From positions 1,240,001 through 1,304,000 of the forward strand of contig NZ_CP096829.1 in the NCBI RefSeq assembly GCF_023272795.1: DNA of 64,000 bases, given 5' to 3'. The notes below the pieces were generated by a model that was not told the DNA's origin, did no database searches, and was given only the letters and a program-made list of their open reading frames with translations. The position numbers and the translations under genes were made by a program. This DNA comes from Flavobacterium humidisoli (GTDB lineage Bacteria; Bacteroidota; Bacteroidia; Flavobacteriales; Flavobacteriaceae). This document shows, piece after piece, positions 34,049 to 43,250 of the stretch. How positions within the stretch are numbered: position 1 is the first letter of the stretch; the number at the start of each line of letters is the position of its first letter.

Positions 34049-35740
34049 ATGAAAAATTATGTAATAGGATTGGACTACGGAACAGATTCTGTTCGTGCGG
34101 TGCTTATTGATACAGAAAATGGGCAGGAGCTAGCATCAAATGTTTCTCATTACAAAAGATGGAAAAACAAACAATATTGTGACGCTTCTATAAACCAATT
34201 TCGTCAGCATCCTTTGGATCATATCGAAGGATTAGAAATTACGATTCAAAACGTTGTAAAAGAAAGTAAAGTAGATCCTTCATTAGTAAAAGGAATTTGT
34301 ATTGATACAACGGGATCATCTCCAGTTCCAGTTACAAAAGATGGAACGCCATTGGCTTTGACAAAAGGTTTTGAAGAAAATCCGAATGCCATGATGGTAT
34401 TATGGAAAGATCATACTTCGATTAATGAAGCAAACGAAATCAACGAACTAGCAGTAAGCTGGGGCGGAGAAGACGTGACCAAATACGTTGGAGGAATTTA
34501 TTCTTCTGAATGGTTTTGGGCAAAAATTCTTCACATTGCAAGACAAGATGAAGCGGTTCGTAATGCAGCGCACACATGGATGGAGCATTGCGATTTAATG
34601 ACGTATTTGTTAATTGAAGATAAAGATTTAAAAACATTTAAAAGAAGCCGTTGCGCCGCAGGACACAAAGCAATGTGGCATGCAGACTGGAACGGATTAC
34701 CACCAGTTGAATTCTTAGAAAAATTACATCCGTATTTAGCGCAACTTCGCGGTAATTTATACGATGAAACGTATACATCAGATTTAGTTGCTGGAAATCT
34801 AAGCAATGAATGGGCAGAACGTTTAGGGCTTTCAACAGAAACAGTTGTGGCTGTTGGAACTTTCGACGCGCATTCTGGTGCAGTTGGAGCTAAAATCGAA
34901 GAAAATACTTTAGTTCGCGTTATGGGAACTTCAACTTGTGATATCCTAGTTGGTTCTTATGATGAAGTGGGAACCAAAACCGTTCGCGGAATCTGCGGAC
35001 AAGTTGACGGTTCAGTTATTCCAGGCTTTATTGGTTTAGAAGCAGGACAATCTGCTTTTGGAGATTTATTGGCTTGGTACAAAGAACTTTTAATGTGGCC
35101 GACAGAACATTTATTAGGTTCTTCATCTGTTTTAAATGAAGAACAAAAAGAACAATTGAGAGAAGAATTCAGCGATAAATTAATTGTTGAATTAACGAAA
35201 GAAGCAGAGAAAATTCCAGTTTCAGAAAGTCTTCCAATTGCTTTGGATTGGATTAACGGGCGACGAACTCCAGATGCCAATCAGGAATTAAAAAGCGCTA
35301 TTTCGAACCTTTCTTTAGGAACAAAAGCACCTCATATTTTCAAAGCTTTAGTTAACGCCATTTGTTTCGGAGCGAAGAAAATTGTTGATCGTTTTGAAGA
35401 AGAAGGAGTAAAAATCGACAGCGTAATCGGAATCGGAGGTGTTGCTCGTAAATCGCCTTTTATCATGCAGACTTTGGCTAACGTATTGAACAAGCCAATT
35501 AAAATTGCAGCTTCAGACCAGACACCTGCTTTAGGTGCAGCAATTTACGCAGCGGTTGCAGCAGGAATTTATCCAAACGTAATCGAAGCAAGCCAAAAAA
35601 TAGGAAGCGATTTTGATGGAGAATATTTCCCTCAGACAGATAAAGTTGAAGCGTATCATAAACTGCTTTTAGGATACGAAAAATTAAGTGCTTTTGCAGA
35701 TCCAAACTTAAAAATATCGCAACATGAGCTCTCTTTATAA
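34049..35740 (+). CDS. araB: L-ribulokinase
   Basis: A 563-residue FGGY-family kinase with N-terminal GLDYGTDSVRAVLID, the MGTSTCD phosphate-binding block near residue 292 and the C-terminal GGVARKSPFIMQTLANVL. Length and the CAAGHKAMWH segment match AraB-type ribulokinases. It phosphorylates L-ribulose to L-ribulose 5-phosphate in the cytoplasm. It opens the araB-araD-araA unit, and its 3' end overlaps araD by 17 bases. An AraR-like palindrome covers its promoter. Confidence 0.95.
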   Translation: MKNYVIGLDYGTDSVRAVLIDTENGQELASNVSHYKRWKNKQYCDASINQFRQHPLDHIEGLEITIQNVVKESKVDPSLVKGICIDTTGSSPVPVTKDGTPLALTKGFEENPNAMMVLWKDHTSINEANEINELAVSWGGEDVTKYVGGIYSSEWFWAKILHIARQDEAVRNAAHTWMEHCDLMTYLLIEDKDLKTFKRSRCAAGHKAMWHADWNGLPPVEFLEKLHPYLAQLRGNLYDETYTSDLVAGNLSNEWAERLGLSTETVVAVGTFDAHSGAVGAKIEENTLVRVMGTSTCDILVGSYDEVGTKTVRGICGQVDGSVIPGFIGLEAGQSAFGDLLAWYKELLMWPTEHLLGSSSVLNEEQKEQLREEFSDKLIVELTKEAEKIPVSESLPIALDWINGRRTPDANQELKSAISNLSLGTKAPHIFKALVNAICFGAKKIVDRFEEEGVKIDSVIGIGGVARKSPFIMQTLANVLNKPIKIAASDQTPALGAAIYAAVAAGIYPNVIEASQKIGSDFDGEYFPQTDKVEAYHKLLLGYEKLSAFADPNLKISQHELSL

Positions 35741-36425
35741 AGATTTAAAACAAGAATGTTACGAAGCCAACATGCAGTTAAATGCATTGAATTTGGTGGT
35801 GTATACTTTTGGAAATGTAAGCGCTGTGGATAGAAAAAATGGTGTTTTTGCAATTAAACCAAGTGGCGTTCCTTACGAAGATTTAAAACCTGAAGATATT
35901 GTAATTGTCGATTTTGATAACAATGTTATTGAAGGCACAATGCGCCCGTCTTCAGATACTAAAACGCATGCTTATTTGTACAAACATTGGCCAAATATTG
36001 GCGGAGTGGCACATACGCACGCAACCTATTCTGTTGCCTGGGCACAATCGCAGCAAGATATTCCTATTTTCGGAACAACGCATGCCGATCACTTAACAGC
36101 TGATATTCCGTGTGCGCCCCCGATGGCAGATCACTTAATTGAAGGAAACTACGAACACAATACCGGAATTCAGATTCTAGATTGTTTCAAAGAAAAAAAT
36201 CTTTCTTACGAAGAAGTAGAAATGGTTTTAATTGGAAATCACGGTCCGTTTGCTTGGGGAAAAAATGCAGCAAAAGCCGTTTACAACAGTAAAGTTCTAG
36301 AAGTGGTTGCCGAAATGGCGTACCTGACTTTGCAAATAAATCCAAACGCGCCAAGATTAAAAGATTCCTTAATAAAGAAACATTACAACCGCAAACACGG
36401 AAAAGATTCGTATTACGGACAGTGA
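35724..36425 (+). CDS. araD: L-ribulose-5-phosphate 4-epimerase
   Basis: A 233-residue class II aldolase-fold enzyme. Zinc ligands are His97 and His99 (AHTHATYS) and His173 (GNHGPFAWG), with Asp78 (SSDTKTH) also conserved. It converts L-ribulose 5-phosphate to D-xylulose 5-phosphate for the pentose phosphate pathway. The start codon lies inside araB (17-base overlap), indicating translational coupling. Length matches E. coli AraD. Confidence 0.95.
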   Translation: MSSLYKDLKQECYEANMQLNALNLVVYTFGNVSAVDRKNGVFAIKPSGVPYEDLKPEDIVIVDFDNNVIEGTMRPSSDTKTHAYLYKHWPNIGGVAHTHATYSVAWAQSQQDIPIFGTTHADHLTADIPCAPPMADHLIEGNYEHNTGIQILDCFKEKNLSYEEVEMVLIGNHGPFAWGKNAAKAVYNSKVLEVVAEMAYLTLQINPNAPRLKDSLIKKHYNRKHGKDSYYGQ

Positions 36426-36432
36426 TAAAGTT

Positions 36433-36587
36433 TGGTTTCAGGTTTCAGGTTTTTTTGTTTCAAGTTGTTGGAACGTGAAACTTGGAACGTGAAAAATGAA
36501 AGAGACAAAACAAAAATAATAACATAACAATAAGATTTTCCGCATTTCAGAACCTGAAACCTGAAACAAAGAAAACTTGAAACAAAA
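36433..36587. repeat. inverted-repeat element between araD and araA
   Basis: 'GTTTCAGGTTTCAGG' near 36435 is matched by inverted 'CCTGAAACCTGAAAC' near 36552, and 'GTTTCAAGTT' by 'AACTTGAAAC' near 36575. The two arms enclose about 80 bases. It fills the araD-araA gap without coding sequence. Confidence 0.6.
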
Positions 36588-36594
36588 TAACAAA

Positions 36595-38103
36595 ATGATA
36601 GACATTTCTCAAAAAGAAGTATGGTTTGTAGTAGGAAGCCAGGAATTATACGGTGAAGAAACATTAAGAAAAGTAGCAGAACATTCTCAGATAATTGCAA
36701 AAGGATTAGACGCTTCATCTAGTATTCCAGTAAAAGTGGTTTACAAAGATGTGGTAAAATCTCCATCTCAAATATTAGATGTTTGTTTGGCTGCGAATTC
36801 GGCTAAAAACTGTATCGGAATTATTGCCTGGATGCACACTTTCTCTCCAGCAAAAATGTGGATTGGTGGTTTAAATATCCTTAAAAAACCATTATGCCAT
36901 TTACATACACAATACAATGCTGAAATTCCGTGGGGAAGCATCGACATGGATTTCATGAACTTGAACCAATCGGCTCACGGAGATCGTGAATTTGGTTTCA
37001 TTATGTCTAGATTACGTAAAAAACGTAAAGTTGTGGTTGGACATTGGGAAGATCAAAGAGTTCAAAAACAATTAGGAATTTGGTCTAGAGTTACTCTTGG
37101 ATGGGATGAACTTCAAAACCTAAAAGTAGCTCGTATTGGAGACAATATGCGTGAAGTTGCCGTTACAGAAGGAGATAAAGTAGAAGCTCAAATTCGTTTC
37201 GGAATGTCTGTAAACGGATATGATTCTTCAGATGTTACAAAACATATCGAGAAAGTTACAGACAAACAATTAGCTGATTTATTAGCAGTTTATGAGTCTT
37301 CTTATAACTTAACTGATTCTTTAAAAGAAGGCGGAGCACAAAGAAGTTCATTAGTTGAAGCAGCAAAAATTGAATTAGGATTAAGAGCTTTCCTTGAAGA
37401 AGGAGGATTTGGAGCTTTTACAGATACATTTGAAAACCTTGGAGTTTGGAAACAATTACCAGGAATCGCAACACAAAGATTAATGGCCGATGGTTATGGT
37501 TTTGGTGGAGAAGGAGACTGGAAAACAGCTGCAATGGTTAGAGCTTTAAAAGTAATGTGTGTTGGTTTAGAAGGCGGAACTTCTTTCATGGAAGATTACA
37601 CTTACCACTTCACACCACAAAAATCATACGTTTTAGGTTCTCACATGTTGGAAATTTGTCCATCAATCGCAGACGGAAAACCTTTTTGCGAAGTTCACCC
37701 GTTAGGAATTGGAGGAAAAGAAGATCCAGCTCGTTTGGTATTCAACTCACCTGCAGGTGACGCAATCAATGTTTCTTTGGTGGATATGGGAACTCGTTTC
37801 CGTTTAATTGTGAACGAAGTGGAAGCTGTAAAGCCAATGGCAGAATTACCAAAACTTCCTGTTGCTAGAGTTTTATGGGATTGCAAACCAAATTTAGAAG
37901 TGGCAGCAACAGCTTGGATTTTAGCTGGTGGAGCGCACCATACAGTTTACAGTCAATCAATCACAACAGAATATATGGAAGATTTTGCTGATATTGCCGG
38001 AATCGAATTATTGGTAATTGATGAAAAAACAACGGTAAGAGACTTTAAAGATAAAATTAATGCAAACGAGGCATACTATCATTTGTTTCAGCATGGACTA
38101 TAA
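36595..38103 (+). CDS. araA: L-arabinose isomerase
   Basis: A 502-residue isomerase. The start at the ATG 36595 ([20 protein letters not shown]) aligns with E. coli AraA; the TTG at 36577 would add residues from the upstream repeat. Metal-binding and catalytic blocks include [14 protein letters not shown] near residue 327 and GGAHHTVYS near 443. It converts L-arabinose to L-ribulose, the first cytoplasmic step. Gene order B-D-A differs from the enterobacterial B-A-D order. Confidence 0.95.
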   Translation: MIDISQKEVWFVVGSQELYGEETLRKVAEHSQIIAKGLDASSSIPVKVVYKDVVKSPSQILDVCLAANSAKNCIGIIAWMHTFSPAKMWIGGLNILKKPLCHLHTQYNAEIPWGSIDMDFMNLNQSAHGDREFGFIMSRLRKKRKVVVGHWEDQRVQKQLGIWSRVTLGWDELQNLKVARIGDNMREVAVTEGDKVEAQIRFGMSVNGYDSSDVTKHIEKVTDKQLADLLAVYESSYNLTDSLKEGGAQRSSLVEAAKIELGLRAFLEEGGFGAFTDTFENLGVWKQLPGIATQRLMADGYGFGGEGDWKTAAMVRALKVMCVGLEGGTSFMEDYTYHFTPQKSYVLGSHMLEICPSIADGKPFCEVHPLGIGGKEDPARLVFNSPAGDAINVSLVDMGTRFRLIVNEVEAVKPMAELPKLPVARVLWDCKPNLEVAATAWILAGGAHHTVYSQSITTEYMEDFADIAGIELLVIDEKTTVRDFKDKINANEAYYHLFQHGL

Positions 38104-38107
38104 ATTA

Positions 38108-38177
38108 GTCAAAAGTCGAAAGTCATAAAGTCCGAAAGTTTTAGTTACTTTGAAGAAAAGACTTTATGACTTTTGAC
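38108..38177. repeat. inverted repeat between araA and the exported aldose epimerase
   Basis: The left arm (38108-38132) contains GTCAAAAGTC and AGTCATAAAGTC; the right arm (38160-38177) is the inverted GACTTTATGACTTTTGAC. The stem has a small duplication bulge. Confidence 0.6.
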
Positions 38178-38212
38178 TTTAAAACTTTACTAACTAAAAA
38201 AAATAACCATTT

Positions 38213-39397
38213 ATGAATGTATTAAAACGTTGCGTTTTCGGTTTAAGCCTTTTGAGTCTGGCTGCAGTTTTTGTTCAATGTAAAAACGATAAAAAAGCAG
38301 ACACAGAAAAGGTTGAAACTGATGAAAAAGCTTTAGTTACAATTGACAAATCGGAATACGGAACTACTGCTAAAGGCGAAAAAGTAGAGAGCTATAAATT
38401 GAAAAACCAAAATGGGATGGAAGTAGATATCATCACTTTTGGAGGAAGAATTACAGATTTGAAAGTGCCTAATAAAGCAGGCGTTTCTGAAAATGTAGTA
38501 ATCGGATTCAACTCTTTGGCTCAGTACGAAAAAGAAAATCCATTTTTTGGAGCTTTAATCGGAAGATACGGAAACAGAATTGCTAAAGGTAAATTTTCGC
38601 TTGACGGAAAAGAATATCAATTGGCAATTAACAATGCGCCAAATGCTTTACACGGAGGTCCGCAAGGATTTTTTAACGTAGTTTGGAAAGCTGATGAGGT
38701 TAAATCTGGAGATACAGCTTCTTTAAAATTATCTTATGTAAGTAAAGATATGGAAGAAGGCTATCCAGGAAACTTAAAGGTTTTTGTGACTTATACATTG
38801 ACGAATGACAATCAGTTAGAAGTTTTGTATGAAGCAACAACAGACAAAAAAACGGTTGTTAACTTGACACAACATTCATACTTCAATTTATCTGGAGATT
38901 TTACCAAAACAATCTTAGATCACGAACTGACATTAAATGCAGATAAATTAGTTCCGGTTGATGCAGATTTGATTCCTACAGGAAAATTAGAAGATGTGGC
39001 TGGTACACCTTTCGATTTCAGAACTTCTAAATTAATTGGAAAAGATATCAATGCTAAAAATGAGCAGTTAGAAAAAGGAAAAGGTTACGACCACTGCTGG
39101 GTATTGAATAACCCTGAAAAAGGAAAAACAATTATTGCAAAAGTATATCACGCAGCAAGCGGAAGAGTTATGGAAATGACAACAGACGAGCCTGGAATTC
39201 AGTTTTACTCAGGAAATTTCCTTGACGGAACTCTGCCAATGCCAAACGGAGGAACTTTTGCACACAGAACAGGATTATGTCTAGAAACAGAACATTATCC
39301 AGATTCACCAAACCAGAAAAATTTTCCAACAACGGTTTTAAACCCAAGAGAAAATTATAAAACTAAAACTACTTTTAAATTCTCGGTAAAAAAATAA
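38213..39397 (+). CDS. exported aldose 1-epimerase (GalM family)
   Basis: A 394-residue GalM-family protein with an N-terminal hydrophobic signal (to about residue 22) followed by a cysteine. The lipobox is atypical (Val-Gln-Cys), so lipidation is uncertain, but export is likely. Catalytic blocks: ALHGGPQG (first His), NLTQHSYFNLSG (second His) and GLCLETEHYPDSPNQ (Glu). It would interconvert anomers of released arabinose outside the cytoplasm, helping a transporter that prefers one anomer. It is the last gene of the arabinose run and is followed by a terminator. Confidence 0.88.
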   Translation: MNVLKRCVFGLSLLSLAAVFVQCKNDKKADTEKVETDEKALVTIDKSEYGTTAKGEKVESYKLKNQNGMEVDIITFGGRITDLKVPNKAGVSENVVIGFNSLAQYEKENPFFGALIGRYGNRIAKGKFSLDGKEYQLAINNAPNALHGGPQGFFNVVWKADEVKSGDTASLKLSYVSKDMEEGYPGNLKVFVTYTLTNDNQLEVLYEATTDKKTVVNLTQHSYFNLSGDFTKTILDHELTLNADKLVPVDADLIPTGKLEDVAGTPFDFRTSKLIGKDINAKNEQLEKGKGYDHCWVLNNPEKGKTIIAKVYHAASGRVMEMTTDEPGIQFYSGNFLDGTLPMPNGGTFAHRTGLCLETEHYPDSPNQKNFPTTVLNPRENYKTKTTFKFSVKK

Positions 39398-39431
39398 TTT
39401 TAGAATCTGTTAATTAATTTAGTAATTCTTT

Positions 39432-39467
39432 AAAAACCTCGGAAGCTCTGTGTTTTCGAGGTTTTTT
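39432..39467 (+). terminator. Rho-independent terminator ending the arabinose run
   Basis: AAAAACCTCG (39432-39441) pairs with CGAGGTTTTT (39457 onward), followed by further T. The loop is 15 bases. Confidence 0.75.
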
Positions 39468-39564
39468 TTAAACAAATAAAAAATGCATTAAGATTATAGA
39501 GACTTTGTTAATTTGTTAAATTATTTCTTACGTTTGTGATATAACTATAACAAAAACCTCCCTT

Positions 39565-40443
39565 ATGAAAAAAATATTTAAAGCATTACTAATGCTATTA
39601 ACATCTTCATTATTTGGAATCGTAAATGCTCAGGTTCAGATGAATTTTAAATTCGACACGCCTTACGGTAAAAATACTGCTGTCGGAAAATTTGCTGAAC
39701 TCAACGGAGCTAAAATCTACTATGAAGAATATGGAAAAGGAGAGCCTTTGTTATTGATACATGGAAACGGAGGAAATATTGAATCAATGGGAAATCAAAT
39801 TGATTATTTTAAAAATAAATATAGGGTTATTGTTGCCGACAGCAGAGGACAAGGTAAATCGGAGTTGAAAACAGATTCTCTAACATATGTCCAAATTACA
39901 AAAGATACAGAAGCATTGGTTAGTCACTTAAAACTGGATTCGATAAGTATTATTGGATGGAGTGACGGAGGAATTGTTGGATTGCAAATGGGGATTTCGG
40001 GGAAGTCAAAAATAAAGAAAATTATAGCTATGGGGGCCAATTTAAGACCTGATTCTACGGCTATTTATTCGTGGGCGGCAAAAGATGTTCAGAATTTGAA
40101 AAAAACGATTGCTTCAAAGATTAAAGAAAAAGATACTAGCGAGAATTGGGGTCTAATGAAACAAATTTCTGGACTTTTAGTAGATCAGCCTAGTATTGCA
40201 ACAAAAGATTTATCAAAAATTAAAGCAAAAGTCCTTGTAATAGCTGGAGATAGAGATGTAATCAGAAATGAGCATACGGTTGAAATTTTCGAAAATATAC
40301 CAAAAGCGCAGTTGGGTATTATGCCTGGAGAGACGCATTTTGCGCCAGCTTCAAGTCCAGAATTATTTAATGCATTAGCAAATAAGTTTTTATCTGAACC
40401 CTTTAAAAGACCAGATTCAGATTGGACTAAATGGGGTAAATAA
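39565..40443 (+). CDS. secreted alpha/beta hydrolase
   Basis: A 292-residue alpha/beta hydrolase with a signal peptide (to about residue 22, IVNAQ). The oxyanion block LLLIHGNGG is at 62-70 and the nucleophile elbow is GWSDGG with Ser133. The likely acid lies in VIAGDRDVI and the His in GETHFAPAS. The substrate is unknown; an esterase or lactonase acting in the periplasm is possible. It has its own upstream terminator and seems unrelated to the arabinan operon. Confidence 0.8.
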   Translation: MKKIFKALLMLLTSSLFGIVNAQVQMNFKFDTPYGKNTAVGKFAELNGAKIYYEEYGKGEPLLLIHGNGGNIESMGNQIDYFKNKYRVIVADSRGQGKSELKTDSLTYVQITKDTEALVSHLKLDSISIIGWSDGGIVGLQMGISGKSKIKKIIAMGANLRPDSTAIYSWAAKDVQNLKKTIASKIKEKDTSENWGLMKQISGLLVDQPSIATKDLSKIKAKVLVIAGDRDVIRNEHTVEIFENIPKAQLGIMPGETHFAPASSPELFNALANKFLSEPFKRPDSDWTKWGK

Positions 40444-40519
40444 AATTCAATCAGCAGAATTATGTTATTTTAGCTACGAATTTCAGCTTCATTTAATTCG
40501 TGGCTAAAAAAACAAAAAA

Positions 40520-40990
40520 ATGACTTCCAAACATACATTCAAAGCAGAAGCAAACTGGACTTCCAAGCAAGTTGCATCAGATTCTTCCAAAAGATTCTAC
40601 AGCAAAAGCCATCAAATAAAAATTGAAGGGAAACCAGTTTTAGATATTTCAGCGGCCAAAGCCTTCAAAGGCGATCCGTCATTATACAATCCAGAAGATT
40701 TGTTATTGAGCAGTTTGGTCTCGTGCCACATGATGTCATATTTGTACGTGTGCTCTCAAAACGGAATAGAAGTTATCGAATATTCAGATAACGCAGAAGC
40801 AATATTAGAAGTAAATCCAGATGGGAGCGGGCGTTTTGTTGAAGCAAGATTATATCCGAAAGTAAAAATCTCAAATCCAGATCAAATTAACTTAGCATTA
40901 GAATTGCATCAAAAAGCAAATCAATTGTGTTTTATTGCTAATTCGTGCAATTTTCCGGTTTTGCATGATGCGAGTTGTGATGCAGTATAA
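40520..40990 (+). CDS. OsmC-family peroxiredoxin-like protein
   Basis: A 156-residue OsmC/Ohr-fold protein with the two redox cysteines, Cys69 (LVSCHMM) and Cys137 (NQLCFIANS), and a preceding Glu59. Such proteins reduce organic hydroperoxides in the cytoplasm using thiols. It is preceded by a 'TTTAATTCGTGGCTAA' repeat remnant and ends 6 bases before a bidirectional terminator shared with the convergent tRNA gene. Confidence 0.88.
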   Translation: MTSKHTFKAEANWTSKQVASDSSKRFYSKSHQIKIEGKPVLDISAAKAFKGDPSLYNPEDLLLSSLVSCHMMSYLYVCSQNGIEVIEYSDNAEAILEVNPDGSGRFVEARLYPKVKISNPDQINLALELHQKANQLCFIANSCNFPVLHDASCDAV

Positions 40991-40996
40991 AATCAA

Positions 40997-41026
40997 AAAA
41001 ACCTCTTCCGTTAAGAAGAGGTTTTT
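40997..41026. terminator. bidirectional terminator between the OsmC gene and tRNA-Leu
   Basis: AAAAACCTCTTC (40997-41008) pairs perfectly with GAAGAGGTTTTT (41015-41026). The A and T tracts serve both strands. Confidence 0.85.
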
Positions 41027-41027
41027 G

Positions 41028-41107
41028 TACCCGGAGCCGGAGTCGAACCGGCACGGTTTCCCACAGGTGTTTGAGACCAGCGCGTCTACCAATTCCGCCA
41101 TCCGGGC
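41028..41107 (-). tRNA. tRNA-Leu (anticodon CAA)
   Basis: On the minus strand the acceptor arm GCCCGGA pairs with TCCGGGT (first pair G-U), the D-arm contains AATTGGTAGAC, the anticodon loop CTCAAAC gives CAA, a long variable arm follows (class II) and the T-arm reads GCCGGTTCGACTCCGGC. The discriminator is A; CCA is not encoded. Confidence 0.93.
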
Positions 41108-41239
41108 GTAGCAGACGAAAAAATAATCAAAAGCGATTATTTTAACGCAATAGAATGAAGTCATAAATGGCGCCATTCCTTTAACACGGTGCAAATGTAA
41201 AAAATAATTTTAAACGAACTACTAAAAATACTTAAATTT

Positions 41240-41273
41240 TTGCTTTCAGTGTTCAATAAATTTTATAAATTTG
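41240..41273 (+). promoter_or_regulatory. promoter of prs
   Basis: TTG at 41240-41242, 23 bases, then TAAATTTG at 41266-41273 (exact TAnnTTTG). The leader to the ATG at 41394 is about 115 nt. Confidence 0.55.
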
Positions 41274-41393
41274 CAGCTCGTTAAAACGAAGCACACACAA
41301 CTAACTACATCCGAGACATTTATACGCATTCCGCTTTATTGAAATATAAAGTTGAATTTTTTTAAAAGTAACGGGATAAAACAACAAATTACA

Positions 41394-42335
41394 ATGTCGC
41401 ACCTAGAACCAGAAGCTAAAATTTTTGCTTGTTCACAAAGTGTTTATCTTGCAGAAAAAATTGCAAAAGATTACGGAATTCCGTTAGGAAAAGTAACGAT
41501 GTCAACGTATAGTGATGGAGAATTTCAGCCGTCTTACGAAGAATCAATAAGAGGTTTGCGAGTATTTATCGTATGTTCAACTTTTCCAAGTGCAGATAAT
41601 CTGATGGAATTGTTGTTAATGATTGATGCGGCAAAACGTGCATCAGCAAGACATATTACAGCTGTTATGCCTTATTTTGGTTGGGCAAGACAAGATAGAA
41701 AAGACAAACCAAGAGTTCCAATTGGAGCAAAGTTAGTAGCAAACCTATTGACTGCTGCAGGAGCAACAAGAATCATGACTATGGATTTGCATGCAGACCA
41801 GATTCAAGGATTCTTTGAAAAACCAGTAGATCATTTATTTGCATCTACCATCTTTTTACCATACGTAGAAAGTTTAAAGTTAGAAAATCTGACAATTGCA
41901 TCTCCAGATATGGGAGGTTCAAAAAGAGCATATGCTTACTCTAAGTTTTTAGAATCAGATGTAGTAATCTGTTACAAACAAAGAAAAGCAGCCAACGTTA
42001 TCGATACTATGGAGCTTATTGGTGAAGTAAAAGGACGTAACGTAATCTTAGTAGACGATATGATCGATACAGGGGGGACTTTAGCGAAAGCGGCAGACCT
42101 AATGATCGAAAAAGGAGCGCTAAGTGTTAGAGCAATTTGTACGCATGCTATTTTATCTGGCGGGGCATACGAGAAAATCGAAAACTCAAAATTAACAGAG
42201 TTAATCGTGACAGATTCTATTCCGTTAAAGAAAGAATCAAAAAAGATAAAAGTGGTAAGCTGTGCGCCTCTATTTGCTGAGGTTATGCAGATGGTTCACC
42301 ACAACAATTCCATCAGTGGAAAATTTATAATGTAA
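41394..42335 (+). CDS. prs: ribose-phosphate pyrophosphokinase
   Basis: A 313-residue PRPP synthetase; the ATG at 41394 (MSHLEPEAKIFACSQ) is preferred over the TTG at 41352. It has the nucleotide-binding block YFGWARQDRKDKPR, DLHADQIQGFF, and the PRPP signature LVDDMIDTGGT near residue 220. It makes PRPP from ribose 5-phosphate and ATP for nucleotide and His/Trp synthesis. It sits directly upstream of the rplY gene. Confidence 0.95.
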   Translation: MSHLEPEAKIFACSQSVYLAEKIAKDYGIPLGKVTMSTYSDGEFQPSYEESIRGLRVFIVCSTFPSADNLMELLLMIDAAKRASARHITAVMPYFGWARQDRKDKPRVPIGAKLVANLLTAAGATRIMTMDLHADQIQGFFEKPVDHLFASTIFLPYVESLKLENLTIASPDMGGSKRAYAYSKFLESDVVICYKQRKAANVIDTMELIGEVKGRNVILVDDMIDTGGTLAKAADLMIEKGALSVRAICTHAILSGGAYEKIENSKLTELIVTDSIPLKKESKKIKVVSCAPLFAEVMQMVHHNNSISGKFIM

Positions 42336-42340
42336 AAGCA

Positions 42341-42414
42341 ATAGGCTTTAGGCTATAAGCCGTAAGCTAATCGCAATTATAAAAAGCTTAAAGCCTAGTG
42401 CTTAAAGCTTACAG
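42341..42414. repeat. inverted repeat between prs and rplY
   Basis: 'TAGGCTTTAGGC' with 'CCGTAAGC' on the left and 'GCTTAAAGCCTA' with 'GCTTACAGC' on the right make imperfect inverted arms around about 17 bases. It could form a hairpin in a prs-rplY transcript. Confidence 0.55.
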
Positions 42415-42455
42415 CAAAATAGAATATTTATATTAATAACTATATTTTTTTTACA

Positions 42456-43067
42456 ATGAAATCGATTACAATTAAAGGATCAGAAAGAGAAAGCGTGGGC
42501 AAAGTGTCAACTAAAGCCTTACGTAATGCTGGAGCGGTTCCTTGCGTGTTATACGGAGGAAATCAAGCAGTACACTTCTCAGCAGACGCTGCAGCGTTCA
42601 AAAACTTGGTTTACACTCCAAATGCACACACAGTTGTGATTGAGCTTGGAAAAGGAAAATCATTCAATGCAATTTTGCAAGATATCCAAGTTCACCCAGT
42701 AACTGACAAAATTTTACACATTGACTTCTTCCAATTATTTGATGATAAAGAAATCACAATGGAAGTTCCTGTGAAAATCGTTGGTACATCTAAAGGTGTT
42801 CTTGCAGGAGGTGTTTTACGTTTAAACCAACGTAAATTAAAAGTTAAAGCTTTACCAGCAAATCTTCCTGATTTCGTTGAAGCTGACATCACTCCACTTG
42901 AAATGGGTAACAAATTATATGTTACTAAAGTTGGAAAACCAGAGTACAAAATTATGCACCCAGACAACACAGTTGTTTGTCAAGTGAGAATCTCTCGTGC
43001 TGCTATGAAAGCTGCTCAAGAGGCTGCAAAAGCTGCAAAAGCTCCTGCAAAAGGAAAGAAAAAATAA
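42456..43067 (+). CDS. rplY: 50S ribosomal protein L25 (long, CTC form)
   Basis: A 203-residue protein: an N-terminal L25 5S-rRNA-binding domain (about 1-90, opening with [21 protein letters not shown]), a C-terminal beta domain of the TL5/CTC type (about 95-185), and an Ala/Lys-rich tail ending GKKK. It binds 5S rRNA in the large subunit. The prs-rplY-pth order is common in bacteria. Confidence 0.93.
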   Translation: MKSITIKGSERESVGKVSTKALRNAGAVPCVLYGGNQAVHFSADAAAFKNLVYTPNAHTVVIELGKGKSFNAILQDIQVHPVTDKILHIDFFQLFDDKEITMEVPVKIVGTSKGVLAGGVLRLNQRKLKVKALPANLPDFVEADITPLEMGNKLYVTKVGKPEYKIMHPDNTVVCQVRISRAAMKAAQEAAKAAKAPAKGKKK

Positions 43068-43087
43068 TTTTTTTCAAAACTCAATAC

Positions 43088-43120
43088 AAAAAGCCTCAAT
43101 CTTACGATTGGGGCTTTTTT
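43088..43120 (+). terminator. Rho-independent terminator after rplY
   Basis: AAAAAGCCTCAATC (43088-43101) pairs with GATTGGGGCTTTTT (43106 onward), with one G-T pair and a 4-base loop, followed by T. Confidence 0.9.
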
Positions 43121-43122
43121 TT

Positions 43123-43213
43123 TAGATGCTAAGTTTCTAAGATGCTGAGATGCTAAGGTTTTTTATTTAGGAAATTATCTAATTGACACATTTTCTAATT
43201 ATCTAATTATCCA
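43123..43213. repeat. low-complexity tandem-like intergenic repeats
   Basis: Short imperfect repeats of 'GATGCTAAG' followed by repeated 'AATTATCTAATT'. Non-coding; they precede the pth promoter. Confidence 0.55.
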
Positions 43214-43214
43214 A

Positions 43215-43245
43215 TTGCTACATTCTCTAATTAATCTTACTTTTG
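43215..43245 (+). promoter_or_regulatory. promoter of pth
   Basis: TTG at 43215-43217, 20 bases, then TACTTTTG at 43238-43245. The -7 box ends 5 bases before the ATG at 43251, which bears on the choice of start. Confidence 0.65.
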
Positions 43246-43250
43246 CAATC

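Noticed and set aside
36577..36594. Upstream TTG start for araA
   Set aside because: The extra residues come from the upstream inverted repeat; the ATG at 36595 aligns with known AraA.
41352..41393. Upstream TTG start for prs
   Set aside because: The extra residues have no counterpart in PRPP synthetases; the ATG at 41394 starts the conserved core.
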